Origin: Amycolatopsis sp. CA-230715 | GTDB taxonomy: Bacteria > Actinomycetota > Actinomycetes > Mycobacteriales > Pseudonocardiaceae | Reading direction: 5' to 3' | Length of the DNA: 64,000 bases | Assembly: GCF_018736145.1 (NCBI RefSeq) | Contig: NZ_CP059997.1 | Coordinates: forward strand, 3,347,501-3,411,500 | Part shown: positions 15,336 to 22,997 of the stretch, in pieces | How positions within the stretch are numbered: position 1 is the stretch's first letter | Layout: every line of letters begins with the position of its first letter | The notes under the pieces: generated by a model | What the model saw: only the letters and a program-made list of their open reading frames with translations | Database searches by the model: none | Told to the model about the DNA's origin: nothing | Made by a program: the position numbers and the translations under genes

Positions 15336-16085
15336 TCAGCGGGGGTCGAGCAGGCGATCGCGGAGCTCGTACCCCTTCGCGACGACGGTCTCGTACCGGG
15401 CGGGCGCGGCGTTCACGTAACGATCTTCACCCTCGCCGCTGAACGAGAAGAGCCAGCGCCCGCGTTCGGTGTCCAAGTAGGTGCAGACGTCGCGGCGGCT
15501 CTTGCGGTGCGAGCCGAGGCCGTCGCGGACCGCGGCCGACAGCTGCCCTCCCCCGGTCCGCGGCAGGTCGAACAGCGCCAGCATGCGGCGCGCCTCGTCG
15601 CTCGCGCGCCCGCCGCCCATCGCGGCGCGGAGGTCCGCTTCGGGCACGGACAGGGACGCGCCGTGACCGGCGCCCCAATCGGGCAGCTCGACGACGAGGT
15701 CCTCCACCGGCGCCTCCGGGCGTGCCGCGCGCAGGAGGACGCGCCCGGTGTTGGGGACGTTGCACGCGAAGACCGCGTTTTGCCCGCTAACTGCGACGTG
15801 GAGGCGGTACTCCTCGTCATGGGACTGGACGTAGGAGAAGTACTCCTGGGCGGCCCGGCAGAGCACCAGGAGGGTCTCCGCGAAGTCCTCGTCGAGGTCA
15901 CCTCGGTCGAGCAGGCCGTTGTCGGCCAGCTCGGCGCGGGTGCGGTCCTCCCTGCCGCGGATCTCGTCGTCGCTGCGCCACATCGGCTCCGGCTCGAGCG
16001 TCGTGGGCAGGCCGAGGTTCAGCCAGGACGCGGCCAGGTCGAGGCTGTCCTGGCTGAGCACGACCTGGCGGCTCAGTACCCGCAC
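15336..16085 (-). CDS. EspG-family ESX secretion-associated protein
   Basis: This 249-residue protein has the layout of EspG, the cytosolic chaperone that binds the tip of PE/PPE-type substrates and hands them to the ESX membrane complex. Seen are the N-terminal LSQDSLDLAASWLNLG, a central strand-rich region and a C-terminal helix ending YELRDRLLDPR. I chose the GTG at 16085, which follows the upstream stop by 4 nt; the frame is open further but that part has no coding character. It is the last gene of a four-gene operon whose third gene is the probable client. A divergent copy of the window's palindrome lies inside it at 15776-15793. Confidence 0.8.
   Translation of the reverse strand: MRVLSRQVVLSQDSLDLAASWLNLGLPTTLEPEPMWRSDDEIRGREDRTRAELADNGLLDRGDLDEDFAETLLVLCRAAQEYFSYVQSHDEEYRLHVAVSGQNAVFACNVPNTGRVLLRAARPEAPVEDLVVELPDWGAGHGASLSVPEADLRAAMGGGRASDEARRMLALFDLPRTGGGQLSAAVRDGLGSHRKSRRDVCTYLDTERGRWLFSFSGEGEDRYVNAAPARYETVVAKGYELRDRLLDPR
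15776..15793 (+). repeat. GTTTAGC palindrome, copy 4 (inside espG)
   Basis: CGTTTTGCCCGCTAACTG differs from the consensus by one base in the left arm (TTTTGC for TTTAGC) and carries the common variant right arm GCTAACTG. In the espG frame it is read as Val-Ser-Gly-Gln-Asn. The frame stays open with or without the change. Confidence 0.6.
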
Positions 16086-16089
16086 CGGC

Positions 16090-17319
16090 TCAGAGCCCGA
16101 GCACGGGCGGTGAAGTCCGCTCGTCGGTGCCGAAGTACTCGTCGGGATCCGCCTCGACCAGGTAGTCGGGCCGCTGGTGCTCCCGGTCCTCCTCGCCCTT
16201 GCCCCGCGCGCCGGGGGCCATGCCGCCGATGCCCTGACCGCCGGGACGGCCCGCCGTCCCGCCCGCGGCGCCGCCGCCCTTGACCGCGCCGCCCTCGGCC
16301 ACGGGGGCACCGCCGGTCATGCGGCCCTGCCCCGGACCGCCGCCCTGCCCGGGGCCACCGGCCCTGCCGCCGACGCCGCTCTCGGAGCCGCCGCCGGGAC
16401 CGAACCCGCCGACCGGCCCGTAACCGCCGAGCATGCCGGTGAAGGGCACGTTCGAGTCGCCGCCGGAACCGACCGGCAGCGGGCTCGGTGTCGGCGTCGG
16501 CGTGAAACCGGGTGGGCGCACCGGCGGCGGTACGTACCGCTCCGGATCGGTGTCGTCCGGCGGGTCGAACGACGGCGGCGGTTGCACCGGCGTCCGCGGC
16601 GGCTGCTGCTGGCCCCCGCCGCCATCTCCGCCGGTCCCGCCGTGGCTCGGCGGCGGCGCGCCGACCTGGCCACCGCCCGGCGGCGGCGCGGGCACGTGCG
16701 AACCGGACCCGCCGGTGTCGCCGCTCTGGCCACCGGACCGAATCCGCGAGTTGCCGCCGACGCGGCCCGGATCGCCCGGCCCCGTCGGGACTTCCTTCAC
16801 CGAGACGTCGGAGCCGCCGGGAGGCAGGCCGAGCTGGCCGTAGTCGCGCGGCCAGCGCCCCGAGTTGTCCTGGCTCTGCCCGTTGTAGAGGCTGTAGCCC
16901 TCGGTGATCTTCTTGGCCTTCTCGTTCCAGGCGTCGATCTTCTCGTCCTGGTCGGTGAAGATCGGCACCCAGTCGCTGGCGAAGGTCGACTCCGGCTTCG
17001 GACCGGGGTCGTTCTCCTTCACCTTCGCGCTGAGGTCGTTGAAGGAACGGCCCTGCCCGTCGTACAGCTTCTGGGCCTCGGTCAGGTGCTCACCGCTGAC
17101 CTGGGAGGCCTGGATGAGCGGCCCGACCCCGGCACGCGCCTGCTCGGCGGCGGGCCCTTCCCAGTGCGAGGACATTTCGCTCTGGAGCGCTTTCATGTCC
17201 CCCGCGATCTCGTTGTGCAGCGTGGCCATTTCGCCAGCGTCATGCCCACTCGCGAACATGCTGTCCGGCCCGTCACCGCCGTTGACCAGCTCCACGATCT
17301 TCGGAGCGTCATACCCCAT
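16090..17319 (-). CDS. WXG/PPE-like protein with Pro/Gly-rich tail, probable ESX substrate
   Basis: This 409-residue protein has an N-terminal helical domain (residues 1-150) with a WxG turn in SSHWEGPAAEQAR, as in PPE and WXG100 proteins. It is followed by a long low-complexity region rich in Pro, Gly and Gln (about 160-385). Twelve residues before its C-terminus is YFGTD, which matches the YxxxD/E type VII export signal. There is no Sec signal. The start ATG at 17319 overlaps the stop TAA of the lipoprotein gene by one base. The EspG chaperone is encoded 4 nt downstream, so this is its likely client. It could be surface-exposed or cell-wall attached through the repetitive tail. Confidence 0.7.
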   Translation of the reverse strand: MGYDAPKIVELVNGGDGPDSMFASGHDAGEMATLHNEIAGDMKALQSEMSSHWEGPAAEQARAGVGPLIQASQVSGEHLTEAQKLYDGQGRSFNDLSAKVKENDPGPKPESTFASDWVPIFTDQDEKIDAWNEKAKKITEGYSLYNGQSQDNSGRWPRDYGQLGLPPGGSDVSVKEVPTGPGDPGRVGGNSRIRSGGQSGDTGGSGSHVPAPPPGGGQVGAPPPSHGGTGGDGGGGQQQPPRTPVQPPPSFDPPDDTDPERYVPPPVRPPGFTPTPTPSPLPVGSGGDSNVPFTGMLGGYGPVGGFGPGGGSESGVGGRAGGPGQGGGPGQGRMTGGAPVAEGGAVKGGGAAGGTAGRPGGQGIGGMAPGARGKGEEDREHQRPDYLVEADPDEYFGTDERTSPPVLGL

Positions 17320-17915
17320 TACGCACCCCCACGCATGGTCGTGATCGCCGCTTCCGCGTACTTCTGCACAACAGCGCACGGATCAGCCAAGAACGGCGAC
17401 CTCGCGCTGAAACTGGATCCGATCACGATAATTCGATCGTCTGCCGTCCCCAGGGTCATGTTGCAGACACCTTTTGCCCGCCGATCGGCGACATCCGTGA
17501 ACACGCCGGGATAGCCGCCGACGTTCACCGGCGTGAAGTACGGCCGCGCCAAGGCCTTGTTGTCGAGATAAACCTTGTCCACCCCGGCGTGGCCGAAGCC
17601 GATGTGCACCCCGTCCGCCGCGCTGTCACTCCAGAAGCAACTGGCCCCTACGCTGCCTCCAGCGGTTGCTTCGTCCATTTTCGCCGTGACAGCACCGCTC
17701 AGCGCTGCCGCCTTCGCTTGGGGCACCATGCCGCAAGGGTTCTGTTCATACTTTGCCGTGTTGAGTGGGTTCGGCACCTTGGGCGCACCGCTCGAGTCAT
17801 CAGAGCCCGAGCTCGGCGGAGCCGATGTCGTGTCAGTAGGTGTTTCGGGAGCACCCGAGCAACCAGTAATCACCAAGGCCAGGGAAACCAGAGTTGCGGA
17901 CACCCGGAATTTCAC
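17319..17915 (-). CDS. DUF3558 lipoprotein
   Basis: This 198-residue protein has a lipoprotein signal peptide with the lipobox ITGC (Cys19) and a Ser/Thr-rich linker to about residue 45. A globular domain follows with four cysteines (NPCGM, ASCFW, GVCNM, DPCAV), the pattern of the DUF3558 family found in Pseudonocardiales. Its function is unknown. Genes of this family recur beside ESX substrates, and this one is coupled by overlaps to its neighbours on both sides, so it may help receive or anchor the exported protein at the outer face of the membrane. Confidence 0.8.
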   Translation of the reverse strand: MKFRVSATLVSLALVITGCSGAPETPTDTTSAPPSSGSDDSSGAPKVPNPLNTAKYEQNPCGMVPQAKAAALSGAVTAKMDEATAGGSVGASCFWSDSAADGVHIGFGHAGVDKVYLDNKALARPYFTPVNVGGYPGVFTDVADRRAKGVCNMTLGTADDRIIVIGSSFSARSPFLADPCAVVQKYAEAAITTMRGGA

Positions 17916-18448
17916 GAGAGAGCCTTACCGTGCTTACGCAGCGCGTTGCGCGCCGCTTCATCCTGTTGTTCGGTTTTCTTGATCGCATCGTCAAGAGCTT
18001 GCACGTAGCCTTTGGCATAGCTCAATTGATCGCTGATGCTGGTGTTGTAGATTCCCGAATGGGCCCTAGCCGCCTGCAGCTGACCAGTACTCGCCTCGTC
18101 CCGAGCCGGTGCCGTCGTGGAAGTGAAGGTCGAACTCTTCGTTTCCAGCTTCTGCAGCTTGTCGCGGAGGGCTTCCCACTTGGGTTTGATGGCGCGCATG
18201 GCGTCGATGTCCATCTTGAAGCCGCCGGACAGGGGTGGCGGGGGCGGCGGCTCCTTGCCCGGCATGTAGCACATGGTCGCGGGCGGCTGGTAGCCCTGCG
18301 GTGTTGGCGGGGGCGGCGGCTGCTGCGAGTAGGTGACCTGGCCGGCCACCGGGAGCGGCAGCGGCGGCGCGCCGGGTGGCGGCGCGGTCGGTTGCGTGCC
18401 GCCGGCGCCCGGGATGAGCGGGATCGGCGAGGTCGTTCCGTCCGGCAT
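17912..18448 (-). CDS. proline-rich helical protein, first gene of the espG operon
   Basis: This 178-residue protein has an N-terminal half rich in Pro and Gly, with a run of prolines near residue 65. The C-terminal half is a predicted helical hairpin (MDIDAMRAIKPKWEALRDKLQ, then SDQLSYAKGYVQALDDAIKK) with a Trp near the turn. It looks like a type VII-associated helical protein but lacks an exact WXG. The stop overlaps the lipoprotein start (ATGA). No function is known. Confidence 0.6.
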   Translation of the reverse strand: MPDGTTSPIPLIPGAGGTQPTAPPPGAPPLPLPVAGQVTYSQQPPPPPTPQGYQPPATMCYMPGKEPPPPPPLSGGFKMDIDAMRAIKPKWEALRDKLQKLETKSSTFTSTTAPARDEASTGQLQAARAHSGIYNTSISDQLSYAKGYVQALDDAIKKTEQQDEAARNALRKHGKALS

Positions 18449-18588
18449 GGTCAGCTACCCCCTCGTGAACTCGACAACCGGTGACCAGCGGTTGACACAG
18501 AGCGCTATCACCGTACTACGACGGGCCGTGACGCTCATCCGGTTCCCGCGAATCTCCCCACCCCGAGGGAACTCTGACCCCCGAGGTG

Positions 18589-18606
18589 CGTTTAGCGGGC
18601 TAAACG
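18589..18606 (-). repeat. GTTTAGC palindrome, copy 5
   Basis: CGTTTAGCGGGCTAAACG lies 25 nt before the start of the VOC-family gene, just upstream of its GGAAGGA ribosome binding site. Its CC strand points away from that gene. It forms an inverted pair with copy 6 around the gene. Confidence 0.85.
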
Positions 18607-18631
18607 TCGTCGACGGGGGAAGGAACCCATC

Positions 18632-19111
18632 ATGCAGAAGATCGTCACCCACTTGGCATTCAAGAGCGACGCCGAGGGAGCCGTGGACTTCTACACCTCC
18701 GTGCTGCCGGACTCGCGGATCACCGGGCTGACCCGGTTCCGCGCCGACGACGAGCACGGGCAGGAAGGCAGCGTCCAGACGATCCGGTTCGAGCTGCTCG
18801 GCCAGAAGTTCCTCGCGGTCAACGGCGGGGAGGAGTTCTCGTTCGCGGAGGGCACCTCGCTGCTCGTCCCGTGCGAGACGCAGGAGGAGATCGACGCCGT
18901 CTGGGACGCGTTCATGGCCGAGGGCGCGACCCCGCAGGCATGCGGCTGGCTGACCGACCGGTGGGGCCTGACCTGGCAGATCGTCGCCGCGGTGACCGAG
19001 GAGTACCTCTACGGCGACGACGCCGAAGCGAGCGGCCGCGTGCTCGACGCGACCTACGGGATGGTGAAGATCGACCTCGCCGAGACGGAGCGGGCCTTCC
19101 GGGGCCGGTGA
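18632..19111 (+). CDS. VOC-fold PhnB-like protein
   Basis: This 159-residue protein has the two beta-alpha-beta-beta-beta units of the vicinal oxygen chelate fold in the PhnB/3-demethylubiquinone-methyltransferase-like subgroup. Typical segments are VTHLAFKSDAEGAVDFYTSVLPDS at the start, SVQTIRFELLGQKFLAVNGG in the middle, and CGWLTDRWGLTWQIV near residue 105. Members usually bind metals or small hydrophobic ligands; the substrate here is unknown. It is a single-gene unit with a GGAAGGA site, bounded on both sides by copies of the window's palindrome. Confidence 0.8.
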   Translation: MQKIVTHLAFKSDAEGAVDFYTSVLPDSRITGLTRFRADDEHGQEGSVQTIRFELLGQKFLAVNGGEEFSFAEGTSLLVPCETQEEIDAVWDAFMAEGATPQACGWLTDRWGLTWQIVAAVTEEYLYGDDAEASGRVLDATYGMVKIDLAETERAFRGR

Positions 19112-19114
19112 CCC

Positions 19115-19148
19115 GGCGACGACGTTTAGCCCGCTAAACGTCGTCGCC
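19115..19148 (+). repeat. GTTTAGC palindrome, copy 6, in a 34-nt perfect hairpin
   Basis: The core (19123-19140) is a perfect copy. The symmetry continues outward, so 19115-19130 pairs with 19133-19148 (16 bp). It begins 3 nt after the VOC gene stop and ends 10 nt before the stop of the convergent peptidase gene, so it can act as a two-way terminator. Confidence 0.85.
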
Positions 19149-19158
19149 GGGGCGGGGG

Positions 19159-21096
19159 TTAGGGGGCGAGGGGCAGGGTGATCGACGTCTGGTTGACGTG
19201 GACGTCCGTGGTCACGCGGGGCCACGGGTCCTTGCCGCCCGCCGCCGCGGCGCAGCCGTCGGGCATCGCGGTGCAGTCGGTGGCCGCGATGACCAGCCCG
19301 ACCCGGTGCCCTGCCTTGAACACGTAGTCCTCCGGCTGGAGCTTCCAGGTCAGGCCGTAGGCCTGGCCGGGGTTGACCTCCGAGGTGCGGGTGAGCGACT
19401 CGCGGTGCTGCGAGTTCGTCCAGCCCTCCGCGACGACCTCGGCGTCCGTGGTCGCCAGGTCGTGCTTGAACTCGGCGAGGCAGCCCGTGTCGACGGCGTT
19501 GCCTTCGCCGACGCACACCGTGTTACCGGTCGGCACGACACCGATCTGACCGCTGTCGGCGCTGTGCTTGACGCGGGTATCGGTCCCGTAGTCGACGAGC
19601 AGCGCGGTCAGCGGGCCGCCGCCGGAGCTGAAGTCGGCGGTCAGCGAGATCGTCGGGACACCGCTGATCCGCGTGTCGGCCTTCAACGGCTCCCCGAGCG
19701 CGACGACCCGGTTCGGGTTCGCCTTCCGCGGGTTCGCGATGAGCTGCGCCTCGGTCTGGTTGATCGAGTCGGTGAGGCGCACCTCGGTCCCGAGGCCGGG
19801 CGGCCTGGGGGCGACCGGGGTGAGCCGGGTGGGCGAGCTGCCGTCGGAGTTCAGGTACAGCCGCTGCGAGGTGCCCTGCGGCCACGACGCGTAGGTCTTC
19901 CACTGGTTCGGCGCGCGCTCGACGTCGACCTGCGATTCCGCCATGACACCGTTCTCGATGCCCTTGAGCCAGTAGTCGAACCAGTGGTGCAGCTGCTTGA
20001 CCCATTCGGCGTTGCGCACGTTGAACGGGTCGGTGTGCGCTTCTTGGTGCAGCCACAGCTTGCGCGGCACGTTGTTCGCCTTGAGGCCCTCCCAGAACTG
20101 CTGGCCGTTGCGCGTCAGCACGTTCCAGTCGTTGAGGCCGTGCACCATGAACACGCTGGCCTTCACCTTCGAGACGTCCTTGAGGTAGTTCCGCTCGTCC
20201 CAGAAGGCGTTGTAGTTCCCGGTGTCCTCGGCGCTGTCCGCGGCCAGAGTGTCCCAGACCGGCTTGCACTCGCCGGGGTCAACCTTCCGCGCCGAGCCGA
20301 CGCGGCTCGCCAGGTCACGCGGGTAGTCGGCGAAGCGGACCTGCCCGTCCAGCCGCATGTAGTCGTACCAGCTGCTGATCGCCGAGATCGGCACGATCGT
20401 CTTCAGGTTCGGCACGTCCATCGTGGCCACCGCGTTGGGCTCGGTGCCGCGCCACGAACGCCCGACCATGCCGACCTTGCCGTCGGTCCAGTCCGCGGAC
20501 ACCTCGGCGCCCGCGTGGTCGAACGCCTTGCCCTTACCGCCGAGCCAGTCCACAACGGACTTGACGCCGAGGGTTTCGGTGGAGCCGCCCGAGGTGAGGC
20601 AGCCTTCGGAGGCACGGGTGCCCGGCACGTCGACCAGCACCACCGCGTACCCGCGCGGCACGAAGTAGTTGTCGTACCAGTCGGGGAACTTCGCGGGGCT
20701 GCCGTCGTCGTCGACGTCCTTGTAGTCGTCGTCGCCCGCGGGCGCCAGCTTCGCCTTGTCGCGCTTTTCCTTCTCCGGGATCGGCACCGGGTAACGCGCG
20801 AAGTACGGGCTGGCCACCATGATCACCGGCACCTTGAGCCCGGCGTCGCTCTCCTTCGGCCGGATGACGTCGGCCGCGATCCGGTCGGGCTTCCCGTCGT
20901 GGTCGCCGTCGACCGAGGACTCCACATAGGTCGTTTCGCGAATCGCGTCGGCGTAGGAGAACGTCGGTTGCGTTTCGCCACCGGAGACCTTCGTCGCCGG
21001 TGCCGCCGTCGCCATGTTCGGCAACGACATCGCCGTGAGCGCGCCCACCGCGGCGATGATCGCCGCGCGGCGCGCGAGTCTTCTGTGCAGGGTCAA
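19159..21096 (-). CDS. secreted S15/CocE-type X-prolyl dipeptidyl-peptidase
   Basis: This 645-residue alpha/beta hydrolase matches the Xaa-Pro dipeptidyl-peptidase family. The nucleophile Ser214 lies in GRSWRG, the acid is Asp323 in HGLNDWN and the base His354 in HQEAH. A jelly-roll domain forms the C-terminal third (GTEVRLTDSINQ..., ending DVHVNQTSITLPLAP). Residues 1-33 are a signal peptide. The start is the TTG at 21096, 7 nt after GGAGGAG; the open frame continues to 21141 without a site. It should release dipeptides from proline-containing peptides outside the cell. Related esterases share the fold, so an esterase role is possible. Confidence 0.85.
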   Translation of the reverse strand: MTLHRRLARRAAIIAAVGALTAMSLPNMATAAPATKVSGGETQPTFSYADAIRETTYVESSVDGDHDGKPDRIAADVIRPKESDAGLKVPVIMVASPYFARYPVPIPEKEKRDKAKLAPAGDDDYKDVDDDGSPAKFPDWYDNYFVPRGYAVVLVDVPGTRASEGCLTSGGSTETLGVKSVVDWLGGKGKAFDHAGAEVSADWTDGKVGMVGRSWRGTEPNAVATMDVPNLKTIVPISAISSWYDYMRLDGQVRFADYPRDLASRVGSARKVDPGECKPVWDTLAADSAEDTGNYNAFWDERNYLKDVSKVKASVFMVHGLNDWNVLTRNGQQFWEGLKANNVPRKLWLHQEAHTDPFNVRNAEWVKQLHHWFDYWLKGIENGVMAESQVDVERAPNQWKTYASWPQGTSQRLYLNSDGSSPTRLTPVAPRPPGLGTEVRLTDSINQTEAQLIANPRKANPNRVVALGEPLKADTRISGVPTISLTADFSSGGGPLTALLVDYGTDTRVKHSADSGQIGVVPTGNTVCVGEGNAVDTGCLAEFKHDLATTDAEVVAEGWTNSQHRESLTRTSEVNPGQAYGLTWKLQPEDYVFKAGHRVGLVIAATDCTAMPDGCAAAAGGKDPWPRVTTDVHVNQTSITLPLAP

Positions 21097-21204
21097 AACC
21101 CCACTCCTCCCAGTAAGCGGAACCGGTGCTGGCACCGGCACTTCGAGCTTCCCGGAAAAGGAGTGTGGTCACCGTCGTTTCGGCGGAGTTGGCGCCCGAG
21201 ATCA

Positions 21205-21235
21205 CCGAGTTGGCCGCGTGCACGCGGCCACTCGG
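21205..21235 (-). terminator. mce operon terminator hairpin
   Basis: CCGAGT(T)GGCCGCG pairs with CGCGGCCACTCGG around a TGCA loop, with a single bulged base. It lies 4 nt past the stop of the last mce-linked gene on the minus strand. Confidence 0.7.
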
Positions 21236-21239
21236 CGTA

Positions 21240-22277
21240 CTACTTGCTCGGCGGCGGCTGCTGTTGGCCGCCGGGCAACGGCAGCGGCTGCTCACCCTGC
21301 GGCGTCGGCGTGCCACCGTTGTAGGCGTCGAGGTCGGCGACCTTCCACTTGCCGCCGGAGAGCTGCGCGGTGACCGAGAGCTGGGAACCGCCCGCGACCT
21401 TGTTGTTGGCCGCCTTGGGATCGCCGCCGGTGCGGATCGAGGTCTGGTCGACGAACACCAGCACCTTGGCGCGGTCGCCGTCGATCAGGATCGGCGCGGT
21501 ACGGGTCACCTTGACCGTGACGACCATCTTCTGCTGCGGCGCGAGCCGCTCGACCTCGGCGAACTCCTTGTTGTACTTGTCGCGCGCGGTATCGGTGACC
21601 AGCACGTCGTTCGCGGCCTTCTTCGTCTTGCCCAGATCGTTGAAGTCGTAGGAGAACAGCGCTTCGACGGCGGCGCGGACGTCCTGCTGCACCTGGGCGG
21701 TCTTCGCCATGTCGAGCAGCGCGGCGTTGCCGGTGGCCGAGTCCACTTCGTTCTGTTTGACCTTGAAGAACACCGCGAGCCCGGCGAGGAGCAGCCCGAC
21801 CAGAATCAGCGCGCCAGCGAGGATGAACTTCTTCTTGCGCGCCTTCTGTTCCGGCGAGGCCACTACCGGCTCGTCCTCGCCTTCGGCAGGCTCCGGCTCG
21901 GTCTCGACCGCTTCACTCTCGGGCTTCGTCGTTCCGCTGTCCCTCGCCTTGCGGCGGGGAATCGGCTTCGGTGTCACCTTCTCCGGCGCGTCGGCGTCGG
22001 CGCCCGGCTGCACCACGGTGTCCTCAATGGACTCAGCGGGCTCAGCCGGCTCTTCCGCCTGCTCCTCGACGGGACTGTCCACAACGGATTCTTCAGCGCC
22101 GGCCGAAGGTTCGCCGGTCAACGCGTCCACTGTGGTCGCTTCGTCGGCGGGCTCCTGCTCGGCCTCCGCGGGCTCCGGTCGTGGACGGGGACTCGGTTTC
22201 CCGGCCGGCTTGTGCAGTCCGGCGACCCGGGGGCGCCGGGGTGTCGGCTGCGGTGGCTTGCGACGGGAGGGGGGCAA
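21240..22277 (-). CDS. Mce-associated membrane protein (long form)
   Basis: This 345-residue protein has a disordered, charged N-terminal half rich in Pro and Glu (residues 1-145), one membrane helix near 152-172 (ILAGALILVGLLLAGLAVFF), and an extracytoplasmic SnoaL/NTF2-like domain that ends in a Gln/Pro-rich tail. This is the plan of the Mas/Mam proteins that stabilise Mce complexes in mycobacteria. The start is a TTG with GGAG 6 nt upstream. It is the last gene of the mce operon, before a hairpin. Confidence 0.8.
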   Translation of the reverse strand: MPPSRRKPPQPTPRRPRVAGLHKPAGKPSPRPRPEPAEAEQEPADEATTVDALTGEPSAGAEESVVDSPVEEQAEEPAEPAESIEDTVVQPGADADAPEKVTPKPIPRRKARDSGTTKPESEAVETEPEPAEGEDEPVVASPEQKARKKKFILAGALILVGLLLAGLAVFFKVKQNEVDSATGNAALLDMAKTAQVQQDVRAAVEALFSYDFNDLGKTKKAANDVLVTDTARDKYNKEFAEVERLAPQQKMVVTVKVTRTAPILIDGDRAKVLVFVDQTSIRTGGDPKAANNKVAGGSQLSVTAQLSGGKWKVADLDAYNGGTPTPQGEQPLPLPGGQQQPPPSK

Positions 22278-22316
22278 CGCTAACTCCGTTCTCGGGTGAG
22301 GACTCTCTGCTGCCGG

Positions 22317-22961
22317 TCAGCCCGCGCTGACGACGGGGACCGAGTCGATCCCCGACAGCTTCCAGACCTGGTCGCCGTTTTCGGCCTGCCGGGTCATCTG
22401 CACCTCGACCCGCATCGGCTTCTGCACGGCCTTGTCACCCTGTTTGACCTCGACCTGCAGTGCGGCGATGAAGGTCGCCTTGCCCTCGTCGCTGTTGAGC
22501 TCCTCCACGGCCAGATCGAGGATCCGGGTCGTGGTGGTGGTCTTGGCCTCGCTCATGGTCTTGGTGTTGGCTTCCTGGCTGGCCTTGATCTGGTCGCCGA
22601 TCTCCTTCGTCGCCGCCTCGGACGCGCGGGAGAAGTACTGGTCCGGCTTCGTGTAGTCCAGTTCGGTGAAGGCCTTCACCGCGTTGCCGCCGACGCGGAC
22701 CACGTCGTCGCGCTCGCTCGCGCGATCGGCGTCGTGGTCGTTCGAAGCGACCAGCCACAGGATCCCGAACAACGCCGCGGCCAGGAACGCGGCCGTCGCG
22801 AACGCGGCACCGCCGAGCACGAGCCAGCGCGGCAGCGCGTCGGCGTTCGAAGGTGCCGAGCCTTCAGCGGCCTCGGACGACGCGGGCACCTCGGCTCCCG
22901 AATCGGGCACCGCGGCGCCCGTGGTGTCTTCAGCGCCTTCGCTCGCCTTGTCCGAACTCAT
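22317..22961 (-). CDS. Mce-associated membrane protein (short form)
   Basis: This 214-residue protein has an acidic N-terminus, a membrane helix near residues 46-71 (WLVLGGAAFATAAFLAAALFG) and an extracytoplasmic alpha+beta domain of the Mce-associated type. It is a paralogue in layout of the next gene. It lies 36 nt after mceF and 39 nt before the long form, in the same operon. Confidence 0.8.
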   Translation of the reverse strand: MSSDKASEGAEDTTGAAVPDSGAEVPASSEAAEGSAPSNADALPRWLVLGGAAFATAAFLAAALFGILWLVASNDHDADRASERDDVVRVGGNAVKAFTELDYTKPDQYFSRASEAATKEIGDQIKASQEANTKTMSEAKTTTTTRILDLAVEELNSDEGKATFIAALQVEVKQGDKAVQKPMRVEVQMTRQAENGDQVWKLSGIDSVPVVSAG

Positions 22962-22997
22962 AACACTCCACGGTAGGTAACTGGTGTCAGGTGGCTG

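Noticed and set aside
18455..19516. 353-codon minus-strand frame across the VOC gene
   Set aside because: It reads through both palindrome copies as FSGLN/FSPLN, as many shadow frames do, and has no recognisable domain.
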